Shown here in pieces: positions 36,514 to 46,090 of a stretch of 64,000 nucleotides of DNA (positions are counted from its first letter, which is position 1; the number at the start of each line of letters is the position of its first letter). The notes under the pieces are model-generated. The model saw nothing but the letters and a program-made list of their open reading frames with translations. It was not told where the DNA came from and did not search any database. A program made the position numbers and the translations under genes. This DNA is from Candidatus Merdivicinus intestinigallinarum (GTDB taxonomy: Bacteria; Bacillota; Clostridia; Oscillospirales; Ruminococcaceae), in NCBI GenBank assembly GCA_018713335.1, contig DVOW01000050.1, positions 62,001-126,000 of the forward strand, given 5' to 3'.

Positions 36514-37140
36514 ATGGCAAGATATACCGGTGCAGTATGCAGAATGTGCCGCCGCGAAGGACAGAAACTGTTCTTAAAAGGCACAAAATGCTACTCTGAA
36601 CGCTGCCCCTTTGTGTCCAGAGGCTTCGCCCCCGGACAGCATGGACAGAACCGCAAGAAAGTTTCCGAATACGGCATGCAGCTGCGCGCGAAACAGACTG
36701 CGAAACGCTACTACGGCGTCCTGGAAAGCCAGTTCTATCATTACTTCGAGCTGGCTGAGAGAAAACCCGGCCAGACCGGTGAAAACCTGCTCCGTCTGCT
36801 GGAAAGCCGTCTGGATAACGTGGTTTACCGCTTAGGCCTCGCTTCTTCCAGAGCCGAAGCCCGTCAGCTGGTTCTCCACAACCACTTCAAGCTCAATGGC
36901 AACAAGGTGAACATCCCCTCTCTGCTGGTCAAAGAAGGCGACGTCATCACCCTGTCCGATAAATCCCGCCAGAGCGAGAAATTCAAAGCCATCGAGGAGA
37001 CCTGCGGCTCCCGCCCCGTCCCCATGTGGCTGGAAATGAACCGTGAAAACTATACCGGCAAAGTCGTTCGGATGCCCAATCGTGACGACATTGATCTCGA
37101 GGTTGAGGAACACCTGATCGTTGAGTTGTACTCCAAATAA
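36514..37140 (+). CDS. rpsD: 30S ribosomal protein S4
   Basis: 208 aa. Contains [25 protein letters not shown], a cysteine-rich N-terminus of the zinc-binding form, and the S4 domain [30 protein letters not shown]4 can autoregulate its own operon in Firmicutes; no leader was identified upstream. Confidence 0.97.
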   Translation: MARYTGAVCRMCRREGQKLFLKGTKCYSERCPFVSRGFAPGQHGQNRKKVSEYGMQLRAKQTAKRYYGVLESQFYHYFELAERKPGQTGENLLRLLESRLDNVVYRLGLASSRAEARQLVLHNHFKLNGNKVNIPSLLVKEGDVITLSDKSRQSEKFKAIEETCGSRPVPMWLEMNRENYTGKVVRMPNRDDIDLEVEEHLIVELYSK

Positions 37141-37306
37141 TGTCAGGGTTCTGCGGCAGACAGCGAGAATGGCCGCTGCGCTTTGCGGCGGGTCCCCTGA
37201 TTGGGTTTGCCGGATGGGTTTTGACAGACTTGGAAACACGATTGTCATGTTGCTGCCCCTTTGGCGTTTCTCGCCGGGGCCGCGATACTGCAAGGAGGGT
37301 AACTGA
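37141..37306 (+). other. rpsD-rpoA spacer
   Basis: 166 nt, long for this operon. It contains a CCGC/GCGG hairpin near 37173-37190 and a TTGACA at 37219 with no matching -10 at 16-18 bp. The rpoA SD (AAGGAGGG) lies at its end. No gene seen. Confidence 0.4.
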
Positions 37307-38257
37307 ATGATTGAGATTGAAAAGCCAGTAATTGAGACAGCCGAAATGAAGCCGGACGGAACGTACGGAAGATTTGTCTTGGAGCCTCTTGAACGTGGCT
37401 ACGGCACCACTTTGGGCAATAGTCTGCGGCGGGTGCTGCTCTCTTCGCTTCCCGGTGTAGCAGTGACATCGATCAAGATTGATGGTGTTCAGCATGAGTT
37501 TTCTACGGTGCCGGGCGTAAAAGAAGACGTGACCGAGATCGTCCTGAACATGAAGGGCCTTATCGCCAAGATCCACGGCGAAGCTCCCAAGACCGTCCAC
37601 ATTGAGGCGGAAGGGGAATGCGAAGTTACGGCAGGCGATATCAAGGCGGATTCTGAGGTGGAGATCCTGGACCCCGGGATGCATATTGCTACTTTGGGGC
37701 CTGGCGCAAAGCTGTACATGGAGATCGTCATCGACAAGGGCCGCGGCTATGTTCCCAGCGAACGGAACAAGCAGAAGCTCCAGAACGTCATCGGCGTGAT
37801 CCCTGTGGACAGCATTTACACCCCCGTGCTGAAAGTGAACTATACCGTTGAGAACACCCGTGTAGGACAGATTACCGACTATGACAAGCTCACCCTTGAG
37901 GTGTGGACAGACGGGACGATTTCCGCCAAGGAGGCCGTTTCCCTGGGAGCCAAGGTTCTCACCGAGCATCTCAATCTGTTTGTGGATTTGTCAGATGAAG
38001 TGTACGCAACCGATATTATGGTGGAGAAGGACGACAAGGGCAAAGAAAAAGTCCTGGAGATGACCATTGAGGAGCTTGACTTGTCTGTTCGGTCCTTTAA
38101 CTGTCTGAAACGCGCCGGGATCAATACGGTTGAAGATTTGATCAATAAATCTGAGGAGGACATGATGAAGGTCCGCAACCTCGGAAGAAAGTCCTTGGAG
38201 GAGGTTATGGCCAAGCTGGAAGGTTTGGGCTTCAGCCTCAACAAGGAAGACGAATAA
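37307..38257 (+). CDS. rpoA: DNA-directed RNA polymerase alpha subunit
   Basis: 316 aa. N-terminal dimerisation domain with [26 protein letters not shown] and the beta-contact GYVPSERN. Alpha-CTD with [23 protein letters not shown] and [12 protein letters not shown], which binds UP elements and activators. Confidence 0.97.
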   Translation: MIEIEKPVIETAEMKPDGTYGRFVLEPLERGYGTTLGNSLRRVLLSSLPGVAVTSIKIDGVQHEFSTVPGVKEDVTEIVLNMKGLIAKIHGEAPKTVHIEAEGECEVTAGDIKADSEVEILDPGMHIATLGPGAKLYMEIVIDKGRGYVPSERNKQKLQNVIGVIPVDSIYTPVLKVNYTVENTRVGQITDYDKLTLEVWTDGTISAKEAVSLGAKVLTEHLNLFVDLSDEVYATDIMVEKDDKGKEKVLEMTIEELDLSVRSFNCLKRAGINTVEDLINKSEEDMMKVRNLGRKSLEEVMAKLEGLGFSLNKEDE

Positions 38258-38278
38258 CAGGGTAAGGAGTGAAACCGA

Positions 38279-38620
38279 ATGGCAGGCAGCAGAAAACTGG
38301 GAAGAACCTCTGACCATAGAAAAGCGATGCTTCGGGCAATGGTAACTTTCCTGCTGGAAAACGGCAAGATCGAAACTACTGTCACCAGAGCGAAGGAAGT
38401 CCGCATTATGGCCGAGAAAATGATCACCCTCGGCAAAGAAGGCTCCCTTCATTCCAAACGGCAGGTTTTCGCTTACGTCACCAAAGAGGGCGTTGCGAAA
38501 AAGCTGTTTGACGAAATCGCCCCCAAATACGCGGATAAAAACGGCGGTTACACCCGAATCGTGAAGATCGGGCCCCGTCGCGGCGACGCCGCTGAAATGG
38601 CGATCATCCAGCTGGTATAA
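38279..38620 (+). CDS. rplQ: 50S ribosomal protein L17
   Basis: 113 aa, last gene of the superoperon. [38 protein letters not shown] is diagnostic. SD AAGGAG. Confidence 0.97.
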   Translation: MAGSRKLGRTSDHRKAMLRAMVTFLLENGKIETTVTRAKEVRIMAEKMITLGKEGSLHSKRQVFAYVTKEGVAKKLFDEIAPKYADKNGGYTRIVKIGPRRGDAAEMAIIQLV

Positions 38621-38638
38621 TTTTATAGCAGTGCATTG

Positions 38639-38669
38639 AAAGCCTGCCGCTGTGATGCGGCAGGCTTTT
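38639..38669 (+). terminator. terminator of the ribosomal superoperon
   Basis: AAAGCCTGCCGC and GCGGCAGGCTTTT around a 6-nt loop; a 12-bp stem with T-run. Confidence 0.9.
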
Positions 38670-38724
38670 GTCATTCCCGACAGGATCTTCCGAAAAAAGA
38701 AGCGGATTATTCACAAAGTTCTCC

Positions 38725-38753
38725 TTGCTATTGCCAAATAGAAGTTGTATAAT
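38725..38753 (+). promoter_or_regulatory. promoter for the small membrane peptide and yjjG-like genes
   Basis: TTGCTA at 38725, 17-bp spacer, TATAAT at 38748. Confidence 0.75.
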
Positions 38754-38783
38754 AAAACCATCCCAAGGAATGGAGGAATTGCC

Positions 38784-38891
38784 GTGACCGAACGTCAGCG
38801 GAAAAAAAGCGCCCGGATCGTCAGTACGGTGCTGGCTGTGATCGTTATATTGGGCATTATCGCCACCAGCCTGGCAGCGCTTTTTATATAG
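38784..38891 (+). CDS. 35-aa single-TM peptide (not in ORF track)
   Basis: GTG start at 38784, 7 nt after GGAGG and 30 bp after a good promoter. The N-terminus is basic (MTERQRKKSARI), followed by one hydrophobic helix (STVLAVIVILGIIATSLAALFI). Size and layout resemble the DUF4044/Prli42-type mini-proteins of Firmicutes, some of which anchor stress-signalling complexes; that resemblance is from memory and loose. The yjjG-like gene follows after 25 bp. Confidence 0.65.
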   Translation: MTERQRKKSARIVSTVLAVIVILGIIATSLAALFI

Positions 38892-38916
38892 TCCGGACTA
38901 TATGGAGGATCGCAGT

Positions 38917-39612
38917 ATGAAGCAGTATGGAATTTACCTGCTGGACGCTGATAACACCCTGTTTGATTTTCTGAAAGCGGAACGCCGCGCCTTTTCCAAA
39001 ACTTTCGAGTCCCTGGCCGGGGAACCTTGTTCTGAGGAGCTGTACGCATGCTATAACCGTATCAACGCCTCCCTGTGGGAAGCGCTGGAACGCCGGGAAA
39101 TCACCAAGCCCCAGCTTCAGCAGACCCGGTTTGGGCTGTTTTTGAAAGAACAGGGCCTTTCCGGGGACGGGCTTACCTGGAACGAAACCTATCTGGATCA
39201 TTTGTCGGAGGGGAACTTCCTTTTTGACGGCGCTTTGGAGGTTTGCCGGGCGCTTTCCCAAAAGGCGGCCCTTTACCTTGCCACCAACGGCATTACCCGG
39301 GTCCAGAAAAAGCGGCTGCGGGATTCGGCGATCGCGCCTTATATCCGGGGGATCTTCGTTTCCGAAGAAGCCGGCGCCGAGAAGCCCAGCCCTCTCTATT
39401 TCGACTATGTGATGAAGCAGCTGGGAAACCCTGAAAAGAAGCAGATCCTCATGGTGGGGGACTCCCTGACCTCCGATATGGCCGGGGGGATCGCCGCCGG
39501 GATTGACACCTGCTGGTATAATCCCCAACGGGCCCCTCTCCCTTCTAACCTGAAAGTGACATGGCAGATCCACAGCCTGGAGCAGCTCCTTCCTTCCAGC
39601 ATGGAAAGATAG
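38917..39612 (+). CDS. YjjG-family HAD nucleotidase
   Basis: 231 aa from ATG 38917 (GGAGGAT 6 nt upstream); the track start is inside the SD. HAD motif I LLDADNTLFDF, motif II ATNGI, motif III Lys in EEAGAEKPSPLYF, and motif IV MVGDSLTSDMAGG. YjjG-type enzymes dephosphorylate non-canonical pyrimidine nucleotides; exact specificity is not visible. Confidence 0.87.
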   Translation: MKQYGIYLLDADNTLFDFLKAERRAFSKTFESLAGEPCSEELYACYNRINASLWEALERREITKPQLQQTRFGLFLKEQGLSGDGLTWNETYLDHLSEGNFLFDGALEVCRALSQKAALYLATNGITRVQKKRLRDSAIAPYIRGIFVSEEAGAEKPSPLYFDYVMKQLGNPEKKQILMVGDSLTSDMAGGIAAGIDTCWYNPQRAPLPSNLKVTWQIHSLEQLLPSSMER

Positions 39613-39661
39613 AAAAGAACCTCTGGAATTGCACTATTTTAACAAAGTTCATAAAAATCTA

Positions 39662-39690
39662 TTGCATATCAGGGGAATATATAGTATAAT
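39662..39690 (+). promoter_or_regulatory. promoter of pgi
   Basis: TTGCAT at 39662, 17-bp spacer, TATAAT at 39685, 41 bp before the start codon. Confidence 0.85.
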
Positions 39691-39731
39691 AGAAACATAA
39701 CATCCCCAAACTTTTTTCAGGAGGAATCAAT

Positions 39732-41072
39732 ATGGCCATGCATTTAAATTCTACATATTTGAAAGGATTTATGGCGGAACACGAGCTCACTGCTCTGTCC
39801 GGGGCTGTCAAAAACGCCCATGAGGCCCTCCACAGCGGCACTGGCCTTGGCAGCGACTTTTTAGGCTGGGTGGAGCTCCCCACTAATTACGATAAAGAGG
39901 AATTTGCCCGGATCCAGCAGGCGGCCGAGAAGATCCGCAATCAGGCGGACATCCTCATCGTCATCGGCATCGGCGGCTCCTATCTGGGGGCCCGGGCCGC
40001 GATCGAGCTGCTGAAATCCCAGCTGTACAACAATCTGAAAAAGGACACGCCGGACATCTACTTCGCCGGCAACAGCGTCAGCCCCTCCTATTTGCAGGAG
40101 CTTCTGTCCATCTGCGAGGGCAAGGACATTGCCGTCAACGTAATCTCCAAATCCGGCACCACAACGGAACCGGCTCTGGCCTTCCGGGTGTTCAAGGCCC
40201 TGCTGGAGAAGAAATACGGCATGGAAGGCGCAAGAGAGCGCATTTACTGCACCACCGATAAGGCGAAAGGCACTTTGAAGGAATTGGCCGACCGGGAAGG
40301 CTACGCCACCTTTGTGGTTCCCGACGACGTTGGCGGCCGGTATTCCGTTTTGACCGCCGTGGGCCTGCTGCCCATTGCCGCCGCCGGCTGCGACATCCAG
40401 AAGATGATGGAGGGCGCCAAAGCTGCCCAGGACGCCTTTATGAACCCCGATTTGGCGGAAAACGACTGCTACCGCTACGCCGCCACTCGGTTTGCCCTGC
40501 ATCAGAAGGGCAAATCTGTGGAGATTATGGCCAGCTTCGACCCCTGCTACGCTATGATGGCCGAATGGTACAAGCAGCTTTATGGCGAGAGCGAGGGCAA
40601 GGACGGCAAGGGCCTCTATCCTTCCTCGGTGATCTTCTCCACCGACCTGCACTCTTTGGGACAGTTTATCCAGGACGGCTCCCGGATCATGTTTGAGACC
40701 TTTGTGGACATCCAGAAACCCAAACAGGATTTCTTTATCGAGGCGGACCCGGAAAACCTGGACGGTTTGAATTTCTTAGCCAACCAGAATATGTCTAATG
40801 TCAACCGCAAGGTCATGGAAGCCACTATCCTGGCCCACACCGAAGGCGGCGTGCCGGCTCTGGTGCTGGAGGTCCCGGAAATCAACGAATTTGAATTCGG
40901 CTATATGGTGTATTTCTTTGAAAAGGCCTGCGCTATTTCCGGCTACCTCCTGGGCGTCAACCCCTTTGACCAGCCCGGTGTGGAAAGCTACAAGAAAAAC
41001 ATGTTCGCACTGTTGGGCAAGCCCGGCTACGAGGACCGCAAAGCGGATCTGGAAGCCCGGATTTCCAAATAA
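39732..41072 (+). CDS. pgi: glucose-6-phosphate isomerase
   Basis: Glycolytic interconversion of G6P and F6P, 446 aa, the short Firmicute form. [29 protein letters not shown] (the phosphate-binding signature), [17 protein letters not shown] and a catalytic Lys near [20 protein letters not shown]. Confidence 0.96.
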   Translation: MAMHLNSTYLKGFMAEHELTALSGAVKNAHEALHSGTGLGSDFLGWVELPTNYDKEEFARIQQAAEKIRNQADILIVIGIGGSYLGARAAIELLKSQLYNNLKKDTPDIYFAGNSVSPSYLQELLSICEGKDIAVNVISKSGTTTEPALAFRVFKALLEKKYGMEGARERIYCTTDKAKGTLKELADREGYATFVVPDDVGGRYSVLTAVGLLPIAAAGCDIQKMMEGAKAAQDAFMNPDLAENDCYRYAATRFALHQKGKSVEIMASFDPCYAMMAEWYKQLYGESEGKDGKGLYPSSVIFSTDLHSLGQFIQDGSRIMFETFVDIQKPKQDFFIEADPENLDGLNFLANQNMSNVNRKVMEATILAHTEGGVPALVLEVPEINEFEFGYMVYFFEKACAISGYLLGVNPFDQPGVESYKKNMFALLGKPGYEDRKADLEARISK

Positions 41073-41118
41073 ACGCATCATTCAACTAAGTAAACTATTA
41101 TAAAATGGAGGGTATGTT

Positions 41119-41529
41119 ATGATTACTCTGATCGTAGGAAAAAAAGGAACCGGCAAAACCAAAATCCTGGTAGACATGGTAGCGGAAGCGGAGAAGGTTT
41201 CCAGCGGCAACGTGGTCTGCATCGAAAAGGTGCCGAAACTCACCTATGACATCCCTTCTTCCGTCCGTCTGATGGAAACTTCCAAAGACGAGATCGAAGG
41301 CTATGAAGAATTTTACGGGTTCCTGACCGGCGTTCTGGCAGGCAACTTTGACATCACCGATATGTTCATCGACTCCACCCTGCGCATCGGCGGCCGCGAC
41401 TACGACAAGCTGGGCAAATTCCTCCAGAAGCTCAACAAATCCGTGGGCGACCGGAATGTAAACATCGTGTTCACCATTTCCGCGGACAAGGAAGAACTGC
41501 CTGAGTCCGTCACCGCTTTCATCAAATAA
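41119..41529 (+). CDS. small P-loop protein of unknown function
   Basis: 136 aa. Clear Walker A at the N-terminus (LIVGKKGTGKTKILVDM) and a Walker-B-like strand MFIDSTLRIGG. C-terminal VNIVFTISADKEELPESV. There is no partner domain and it is far shorter than typical ATPases. SD GGAGGG. It may be read from pgi or its own unseen promoter. I do not recognise a function. Confidence 0.75.
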   Translation: MITLIVGKKGTGKTKILVDMVAEAEKVSSGNVVCIEKVPKLTYDIPSSVRLMETSKDEIEGYEEFYGFLTGVLAGNFDITDMFIDSTLRIGGRDYDKLGKFLQKLNKSVGDRNVNIVFTISADKEELPESVTAFIK

Positions 41530-41563
41530 GCAGCCAGATTCCATACATCCGGGCTGTCTTCTG

Positions 41564-41594
41564 CCGGGCATCCGGCGGGGGACGCCCGGTTTTT
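41564..41594 (+). terminator. terminator after the P-loop gene
   Basis: CCGGGC, TCC and GGA, GCCCGG arms with T5. Confidence 0.75.
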
Positions 41595-41627
41595 CTGTAA
41601 AATATTTCAGCGAGAAAGGAACCTTTT

Positions 41628-43190
41628 ATGAACCGGCTGGACCTTTTGGATTCCACCCTGCGGGACGGTTCCCAGGGGGAGAATATCAGTTTTTCCGTCA
41701 ACGACAAACTCAATATCGTCAGGCTTTTAGACGGCCTGGGCATCCCGTATATCGAAGCCGGGAACCCGGCCTCCAACCCCAAGGACCGGGAATTTTTTGA
41801 GAAAGCCGCGGGCCTTGCCCTGCAGAACAGCCGGATCGTGGCCTTCGGCTCCACCCGGAAGCCCGGCCTGCCGCCGGAGGAGGACAGCGGCTTGCAGGCT
41901 TTGCTGGACGCCGGGACGGACACCCTGGCCATATTCGGCAAGGCCTCGGCCTTCCATGTGGAAAAGGTTCTGCGCACCAGCCGGGAGGAGAATCTGCGGA
42001 TGGTGGAGGACAGCATCCGGTATTTATTAAGCCATGGGAAACAGGTGTTTTTTGACGCGGAGCACTTTTTCGACGGCTTCCGTCAGGACCCGGAGTATTC
42101 CATGGCGGTGCTGGAAGCCGCCCAAAAGGCCGGGGCGGCCTGCCTGGTCCTCTGCGACACCAACGGCGGCACCATGCCTGGGGAGATTTTTGAAACAGTG
42201 AAGCGGGTTAAGCAGATGATTTCTGCGCCCATTGGCATCCACTGCCACAACGACGCCGGATGCGCCGAGGCAAACTCCATCCTAGCGGTGCAGGCCGGGG
42301 CCGTCCAGGTTCAGGGGACGTTGCTGGGGTTCGGGGAACGGTGCGGCAACGCCAATCTTTCTACCCTGATTCCGTCCTTGCAGGTGAAGCTGGGGTACCG
42401 GTGTATCCCGCCGGAAAACCTTCACAATCTGACCCAGTGCGCCCGGGCGGTGGGGGAGGCCGCCAATGTGGTGCTGGACAACGGGATGCCTTATGTGGGC
42501 CGCAGCGCCTTTGCCCACAAAGGGGGAATGCACATTGACGGGGTGCTGAAGGTCCCCGCGTCTTTCGAGCACATGGACCCTTCTGCCGTGGGCAATTCCC
42601 GCAGCCTCTTGATTTCCGAAGCGGCGGGACGGGCGGCGGTTTCCCGGGTTTTGGGGACCGATGGGAAAGACCCCAGCACTGCCGAGATCCTGCGCCTGGT
42701 CAAGGAACAGGAGCACCAGGGGTACCAGTACGAGTATGCCGCCGCCAGCTTGCAGATGCTGGCTATCCGCAGCCGGCCGGATTTCCGCCCTTATTTTACG
42801 GTGGTGTATTCCCGCACTATCGGAGAGCAGCGGGGGAATGGGGAAGGCTTGGGGAACGGTTCCTCCGCTGTTGTAAAAATCCAGGCTGGGGACAGCTTTG
42901 AGGTCTGCGGCGCGGAAGGGGAAGGCCCCGTCCATGCCCTGGACCGGGCCTTGCGGCAGGCTGTGGGGAAATTTTATCCCAGCGTGGAAAAGACACGGCT
43001 GACAGACTATAAGGTAAGGGTCATCGACCCCCAGGACGCCACTGCCGCACGGGTGCGGGTCTTGGTGGAAACTACCGACGGCAAGGACGTCTGGTCCACA
43101 GTGGGGGTTTCCCGGGACGTGATCCAGGCCAGCCTGCTGGCCTGCGTGGACGCCTTGGAATATAGGCTCTGGAAGGAGGCACAGCCGTGA
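41628..43190 (+). CDS. cimA: (R)-citramalate synthase-like enzyme (LeuA/CimA family)
   Basis: Condenses acetyl-CoA with a 2-keto acid; CimA uses pyruvate in the threonine-independent isoleucine route. 520 aa. LDSTLRDGSQGENISFSV at the N-terminus, FDAEHFFDGF, CDTNGGTMPG, IHCHNDAGCAEANS (metal His pair), GERCGNANL and FAHKGGMHIDGV. The C-terminal LeuA allosteric domain is complete. SVNDKL and the EHFFDGF segment favour CimA over LeuA. No leu or ilv genes are adjacent. Confidence 0.88.
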   Translation: MNRLDLLDSTLRDGSQGENISFSVNDKLNIVRLLDGLGIPYIEAGNPASNPKDREFFEKAAGLALQNSRIVAFGSTRKPGLPPEEDSGLQALLDAGTDTLAIFGKASAFHVEKVLRTSREENLRMVEDSIRYLLSHGKQVFFDAEHFFDGFRQDPEYSMAVLEAAQKAGAACLVLCDTNGGTMPGEIFETVKRVKQMISAPIGIHCHNDAGCAEANSILAVQAGAVQVQGTLLGFGERCGNANLSTLIPSLQVKLGYRCIPPENLHNLTQCARAVGEAANVVLDNGMPYVGRSAFAHKGGMHIDGVLKVPASFEHMDPSAVGNSRSLLISEAAGRAAVSRVLGTDGKDPSTAEILRLVKEQEHQGYQYEYAAASLQMLAIRSRPDFRPYFTVVYSRTIGEQRGNGEGLGNGSSAVVKIQAGDSFEVCGAEGEGPVHALDRALRQAVGKFYPSVEKTRLTDYKVRVIDPQDATAARVRVLVETTDGKDVWSTVGVSRDVIQASLLACVDALEYRLWKEAQP

Positions 43191-43999
43191 CCTTGTTTGT
43201 ATCGGATTTGGACGGCACCCTCATCGGCGGGAAACTGACCATCCCGCCGGACAGCGCGGCGGGGATCAACGCCGCCATTGCCCGAGGGGACGGCTTTGCC
43301 GTGGCCACTGCCCGGACGCCCGCCACGGTCAAGGGGATCCTGGAACCGGTCCATGGGGCCCTGCCCGCCATTGTCATGAACGGGGCCGGGGTATTCGACT
43401 TTGAAAGGGAAGAGTACATCTGGCTGGCGGAAATGAGCCGGGAAAAAGCCCAAACGGTGCTGGACGCGTTAGACAGTCTTAACATGGACGGCTTTTTGTA
43501 CACAGTGGACGGCTGCCGCATCAACGTCTATTACCGGGAACTGGAAAACCTGAGCCAGCGGATGTTTTTGGAAGCCCGCACCGGCAAGCCCTATAAAACT
43601 TTTTTCCAGGGGGAGGCCCCGGAAAAGGCCCGGCGGGTGTTTTTCTGCGTCATCGACTCGGAGGAACGCACCGCCCGTCTGGCGGCAGCCTTAAGGGAGA
43701 TACCGGGGCTTAACGTGTTCCATTACCGGGACGTCCACGACCCGGCAAACTGGTATGTGGAAGTGTACGACAAGTCCGCCTCCAAAGCGGTGGGGGTCCG
43801 GTTTTTAAAGGAGAAGTTTCACTTTGACCATGTCGTAGCCTTTGGGGACAACTTAAACGACCTGCCCCTGTTTGCGGCGGCGGACGAAAGCTACGCCGTG
43901 GCCGGGGCGGTGGAAGAGCTGAAAAACGCCGCTTCCGGCGTCCTGGAGGAACCGGACGTCGGCGCGGTAGGCCGGTTTATCGGGGCTTATGGAAAGTAG
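43187..43999 (+). CDS. Cof-type HAD-superfamily hydrolase
   Basis: 270 aa, GTG start overlapping the cimA stop; its SD AAGGAGG lies in the cimA tail. Motif I FVSDLDGTLIGG, motif II ATART, motif III Lys in SASKAVGVRFL, and motif IV FGDNLNDLPLFAAADESYAV. C2-type cap in the middle. Probably a sugar phosphatase or flavin phosphatase, unspecified. Confidence 0.9.
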   Translation: MTLFVSDLDGTLIGGKLTIPPDSAAGINAAIARGDGFAVATARTPATVKGILEPVHGALPAIVMNGAGVFDFEREEYIWLAEMSREKAQTVLDALDSLNMDGFLYTVDGCRINVYYRELENLSQRMFLEARTGKPYKTFFQGEAPEKARRVFFCVIDSEERTARLAAALREIPGLNVFHYRDVHDPANWYVEVYDKSASKAVGVRFLKEKFHFDHVVAFGDNLNDLPLFAAADESYAVAGAVEELKNAASGVLEEPDVGAVGRFIGAYGK

Positions 44000-44028
44000 G
44001 TTTTCGGAATCAATTAGGCTAGAAAAAG

Positions 44029-44049
44029 GCGGCTCTATCAAAGAGCCGC
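44029..44049 (-). terminator. hairpin terminator (minus orientation)
   Basis: GCGGCTCT/AGAGCCGC stem with 5-nt loop. On the minus strand it is followed by CTTTTTC; on the plus strand by TAAAACTTTTT. It could serve both directions. Confidence 0.55.
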
Positions 44050-44116
44050 TAAAACTTTTTGAAAGTAAAACTGCACAATAGAGGAAAATAGAAAGTTTTG
44101 GTCAAGCTTGTTTCAT

Positions 44117-44313
44117 GTCGTGAACAAATTCACGACCGCTTGCAGGATTTCCATTCCGTGAACAAAGTTCACGGCGGACAGAGTCCTTGGCCGTTTCCCG
44201 CAGGAAACGGAACCTTATCCCTTCGCGCCTCGGGCGCGAACAAAGAGAAAAAAAGGCGGCTCGCAAGCCGCCCGCGGATGACCCCGCGCCGTCATTTTGC
44301 TTGCAAAATGACG
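44117..44313 (-). repeat. array of six perfect short hairpins downstream of tadA
   Basis: Six perfect inverted repeats with loops of 2-4 nt: GTCGTGAA (44117-44136), CCGTGAAC (44156-44174), CCGTTTCC (44191-44210), TTCGCGCC (44222-44240), GGCGGCT (44255-44272) and CGTCATTTTGC (44290-44313). The first two are variants of one sequence and two others share the loop CGCA. None has a GTAG foot, so they differ from the REPs. No ORF or known RNA explains them; 44000-44398 has no other gene. Confidence 0.75.
44247..44272 (-). terminator. tadA terminator
   Basis: On the minus strand GGCGGCT-TGCG-AGCCGCC is followed by TTTTTTT. It is one member of the hairpin array. Confidence 0.75.
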
Positions 44314-44398
44314 GGTTAGAATTTTCCAAGTTTTTCTCCACGGTGCATTTGCGCCAGCAAAGCAGAGGCTTCGTACAAATTGCCAAACAACCACATAT

Positions 44399-44860
44399 TC
44401 ACACATTCCGCAGACGCTTGAAAAAGGAGGTCAGCAGCGCGGCGGATTCCTCCGCCAAAACCCCGCCGCAGACTTCCGGATGGTGGTTGAACCGTTCCCG
44501 GAACAGGTCGGTGACGCTGCCGCAGCACCCAGCCTTCCGGTCCGGCGCGCCGTAGACCACCCGTTTGATCCGGGCGTTGATAATGGCTCCGGCGCACATG
44601 GGGCAGGGCTCTAAGGTCACATACAGGGTGGCTTTGTGGAGCCGCCAGCCGCCAAGTTTCCGGCAGGCCTCCTCAATGGCTAGGATTTCCGCGTGGGCGG
44701 TGGCGCGCTTGTCCAGCTCCCGGCGGTTGTAAGCGGAGGCCACCACCTCTCCGTCCCACACCAAAACGGCCCCGATGGGGGTTTCATCCTGGGAAGCGGC
44801 GATTTTTGCCTGCTCTAAAGCCAGGCGCATGTACATTTCGTCTTGCTCTAAAGTTGCCAA
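44399..44860 (-). CDS. tadA: tRNA adenosine(34) deaminase TadA
   Basis: Makes inosine at the wobble position of tRNA-Arg, 153 aa. I use the TTG at 44860 (MATLEQDEMYMRLAL), 7 nt after AAGGAG; the track extends upstream without support. Zinc/catalytic motifs HAEILAIE and TLEPCPMCAGAI. Ends near KRLRNV. It lies 19 bp from the CPBP gene on the same strand. Confidence 0.94.
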   Translation of the reverse strand: MATLEQDEMYMRLALEQAKIAASQDETPIGAVLVWDGEVVASAYNRRELDKRATAHAEILAIEEACRKLGGWRLHKATLYVTLEPCPMCAGAIINARIKRVVYGAPDRKAGCCGSVTDLFRERFNHHPEVCGGVLAEESAALLTSFFKRLRNV

Positions 44861-44879
44861 AGCAAGGCTCCTTTCTGAT

Positions 44880-45941
44880 TTAACCGATGATTTGGATATG
44901 GGAAAAAATCTGGACGATCCACAAAGCGGCGGCAATCAAAAAGACGGCGTTGCTGAAAAACCGCCGGAGTTTGACCGAGATGCGGGTGGCGGTATGGCCG
45001 CTGCTGAGGATAAAGGGGTTCCCTTCCAGGTGGCTGAACCGGACAAAGGCCAGCATGCCGATGAGGGTCACAGCCAAAAACAGGAGGATGCGCAGGGTGG
45101 AGCTGAGTGTCCCCGGGAAAAGGTGGGGCAGGTTTTCGGAAGCCAGGCTTAAAAGCAGGCAGCAGAACCGGCCCGCCACAGCGGTCCAAACCGAGCCGCT
45201 GCGGATCACAAAATATCCCAGCACCAGTCCCAGCAGGAAGGCCCGCAGGTCCCGGCTCAGATTATAGTGGATGAGGCTGAAGCTGAAAGCGGAAACCACA
45301 ATGGCAAAGGAATCCCCAAACTGCCGCAGGGAGCGCAGGATGACCCCCCGGAATAAAAATTCTTCCAAAATGGCCGGGACCACCAGCACCCGGATGAGAT
45401 AAAAGGGCACGGCGGCTAAAGCGGCGGGCATGCTGTTTTCCGGATGCAGCTCCACCAGGTGCAGGTTTTGCAGCAGCCCGGCGGAAGCGTCCAGGATAAA
45501 GGTGGACACCGCCCATACGGCCATGCACAGGGCGATGCCGTAGGAAAAGGTGTTGGAGGAAGGGCGCCGGGTCAGGGGGACGCTCTTCTTTCGGGGGCGC
45601 AGCAGGAACGCGGCCAGGATCAGCGGGATCCCCAGGGACAGGAGGCTCTGGGCGAGCTGCCCCAGTTCCAGATACACGGCCTGGAGGTTCATGGACTGGT
45701 ACGCCGAATCGCTCAAATAGACAAAGGGTGTAAAAATCAGGTTCAAAAGCACCTGAATGGGATAAACCGAAAACGCGGGGATAAAAAGGATCCCCAGCAA
45801 TACCAGCCCGATCACGGCGGCGTTTTTCCAAATACCCCGGCTTTCCCGGAACCAGGGGTCCTCGGAAACAAAGCCATACCCATTGACGTAGATATGTCCG
45901 GCGGGGGGCGGCGTTTTGCCGCCGGGTGTTTGGTAGTTCAT
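44880..45941 (-). CDS. CPBP-family intramembrane metalloprotease (CAAX-type)
   Basis: 353 aa from ATG 45941, 8 nt after AGGAGG; the track start lies upstream of that SD. The N-terminus is soluble and Pro/Gly-rich (PGGKTPPPAGH), followed by about eight TM helices. Abi motifs EEFLFRGVILRS (EExxxR) and FSFSLIHYN (FxxxH), then a third TM motif. Members range from prenyl-protein proteases to bacteriocin self-immunity factors; no bacteriocin gene is visible. Confidence 0.85.
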   Translation of the reverse strand: MNYQTPGGKTPPPAGHIYVNGYGFVSEDPWFRESRGIWKNAAVIGLVLLGILFIPAFSVYPIQVLLNLIFTPFVYLSDSAYQSMNLQAVYLELGQLAQSLLSLGIPLILAAFLLRPRKKSVPLTRRPSSNTFSYGIALCMAVWAVSTFILDASAGLLQNLHLVELHPENSMPAALAAVPFYLIRVLVVPAILEEFLFRGVILRSLRQFGDSFAIVVSAFSFSLIHYNLSRDLRAFLLGLVLGYFVIRSGSVWTAVAGRFCCLLLSLASENLPHLFPGTLSSTLRILLFLAVTLIGMLAFVRFSHLEGNPFILSSGHTATRISVKLRRFFSNAVFLIAAALWIVQIFSHIQIIG

Positions 45942-46090
45942 AAAAAACCCCTCCTGGAGAATTGTAGACATAGCGGGACATAAGCCCGGATGAATGATTA
46001 TTTTCATTATACCACGTCAAATGGGAAAATAATAGAGTTGTTTTGTGAACTTTCTGCCCGGCAGGGCCGGAATTTCCGCACAGGAATGGC

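Noticed and set aside
37219-37254. TTGACA upstream of rpoA as a promoter
   Set aside because: No acceptable -10 hexamer at 16-18 bp spacing.
44000-44398. SRP RNA or CRISPR array near tadA
   Set aside because: SRP RNA often lies near tadA, but the conserved GGAAGCAGC-type core is absent. Hairpins differ in sequence and lack regular spacers, so it is not CRISPR.
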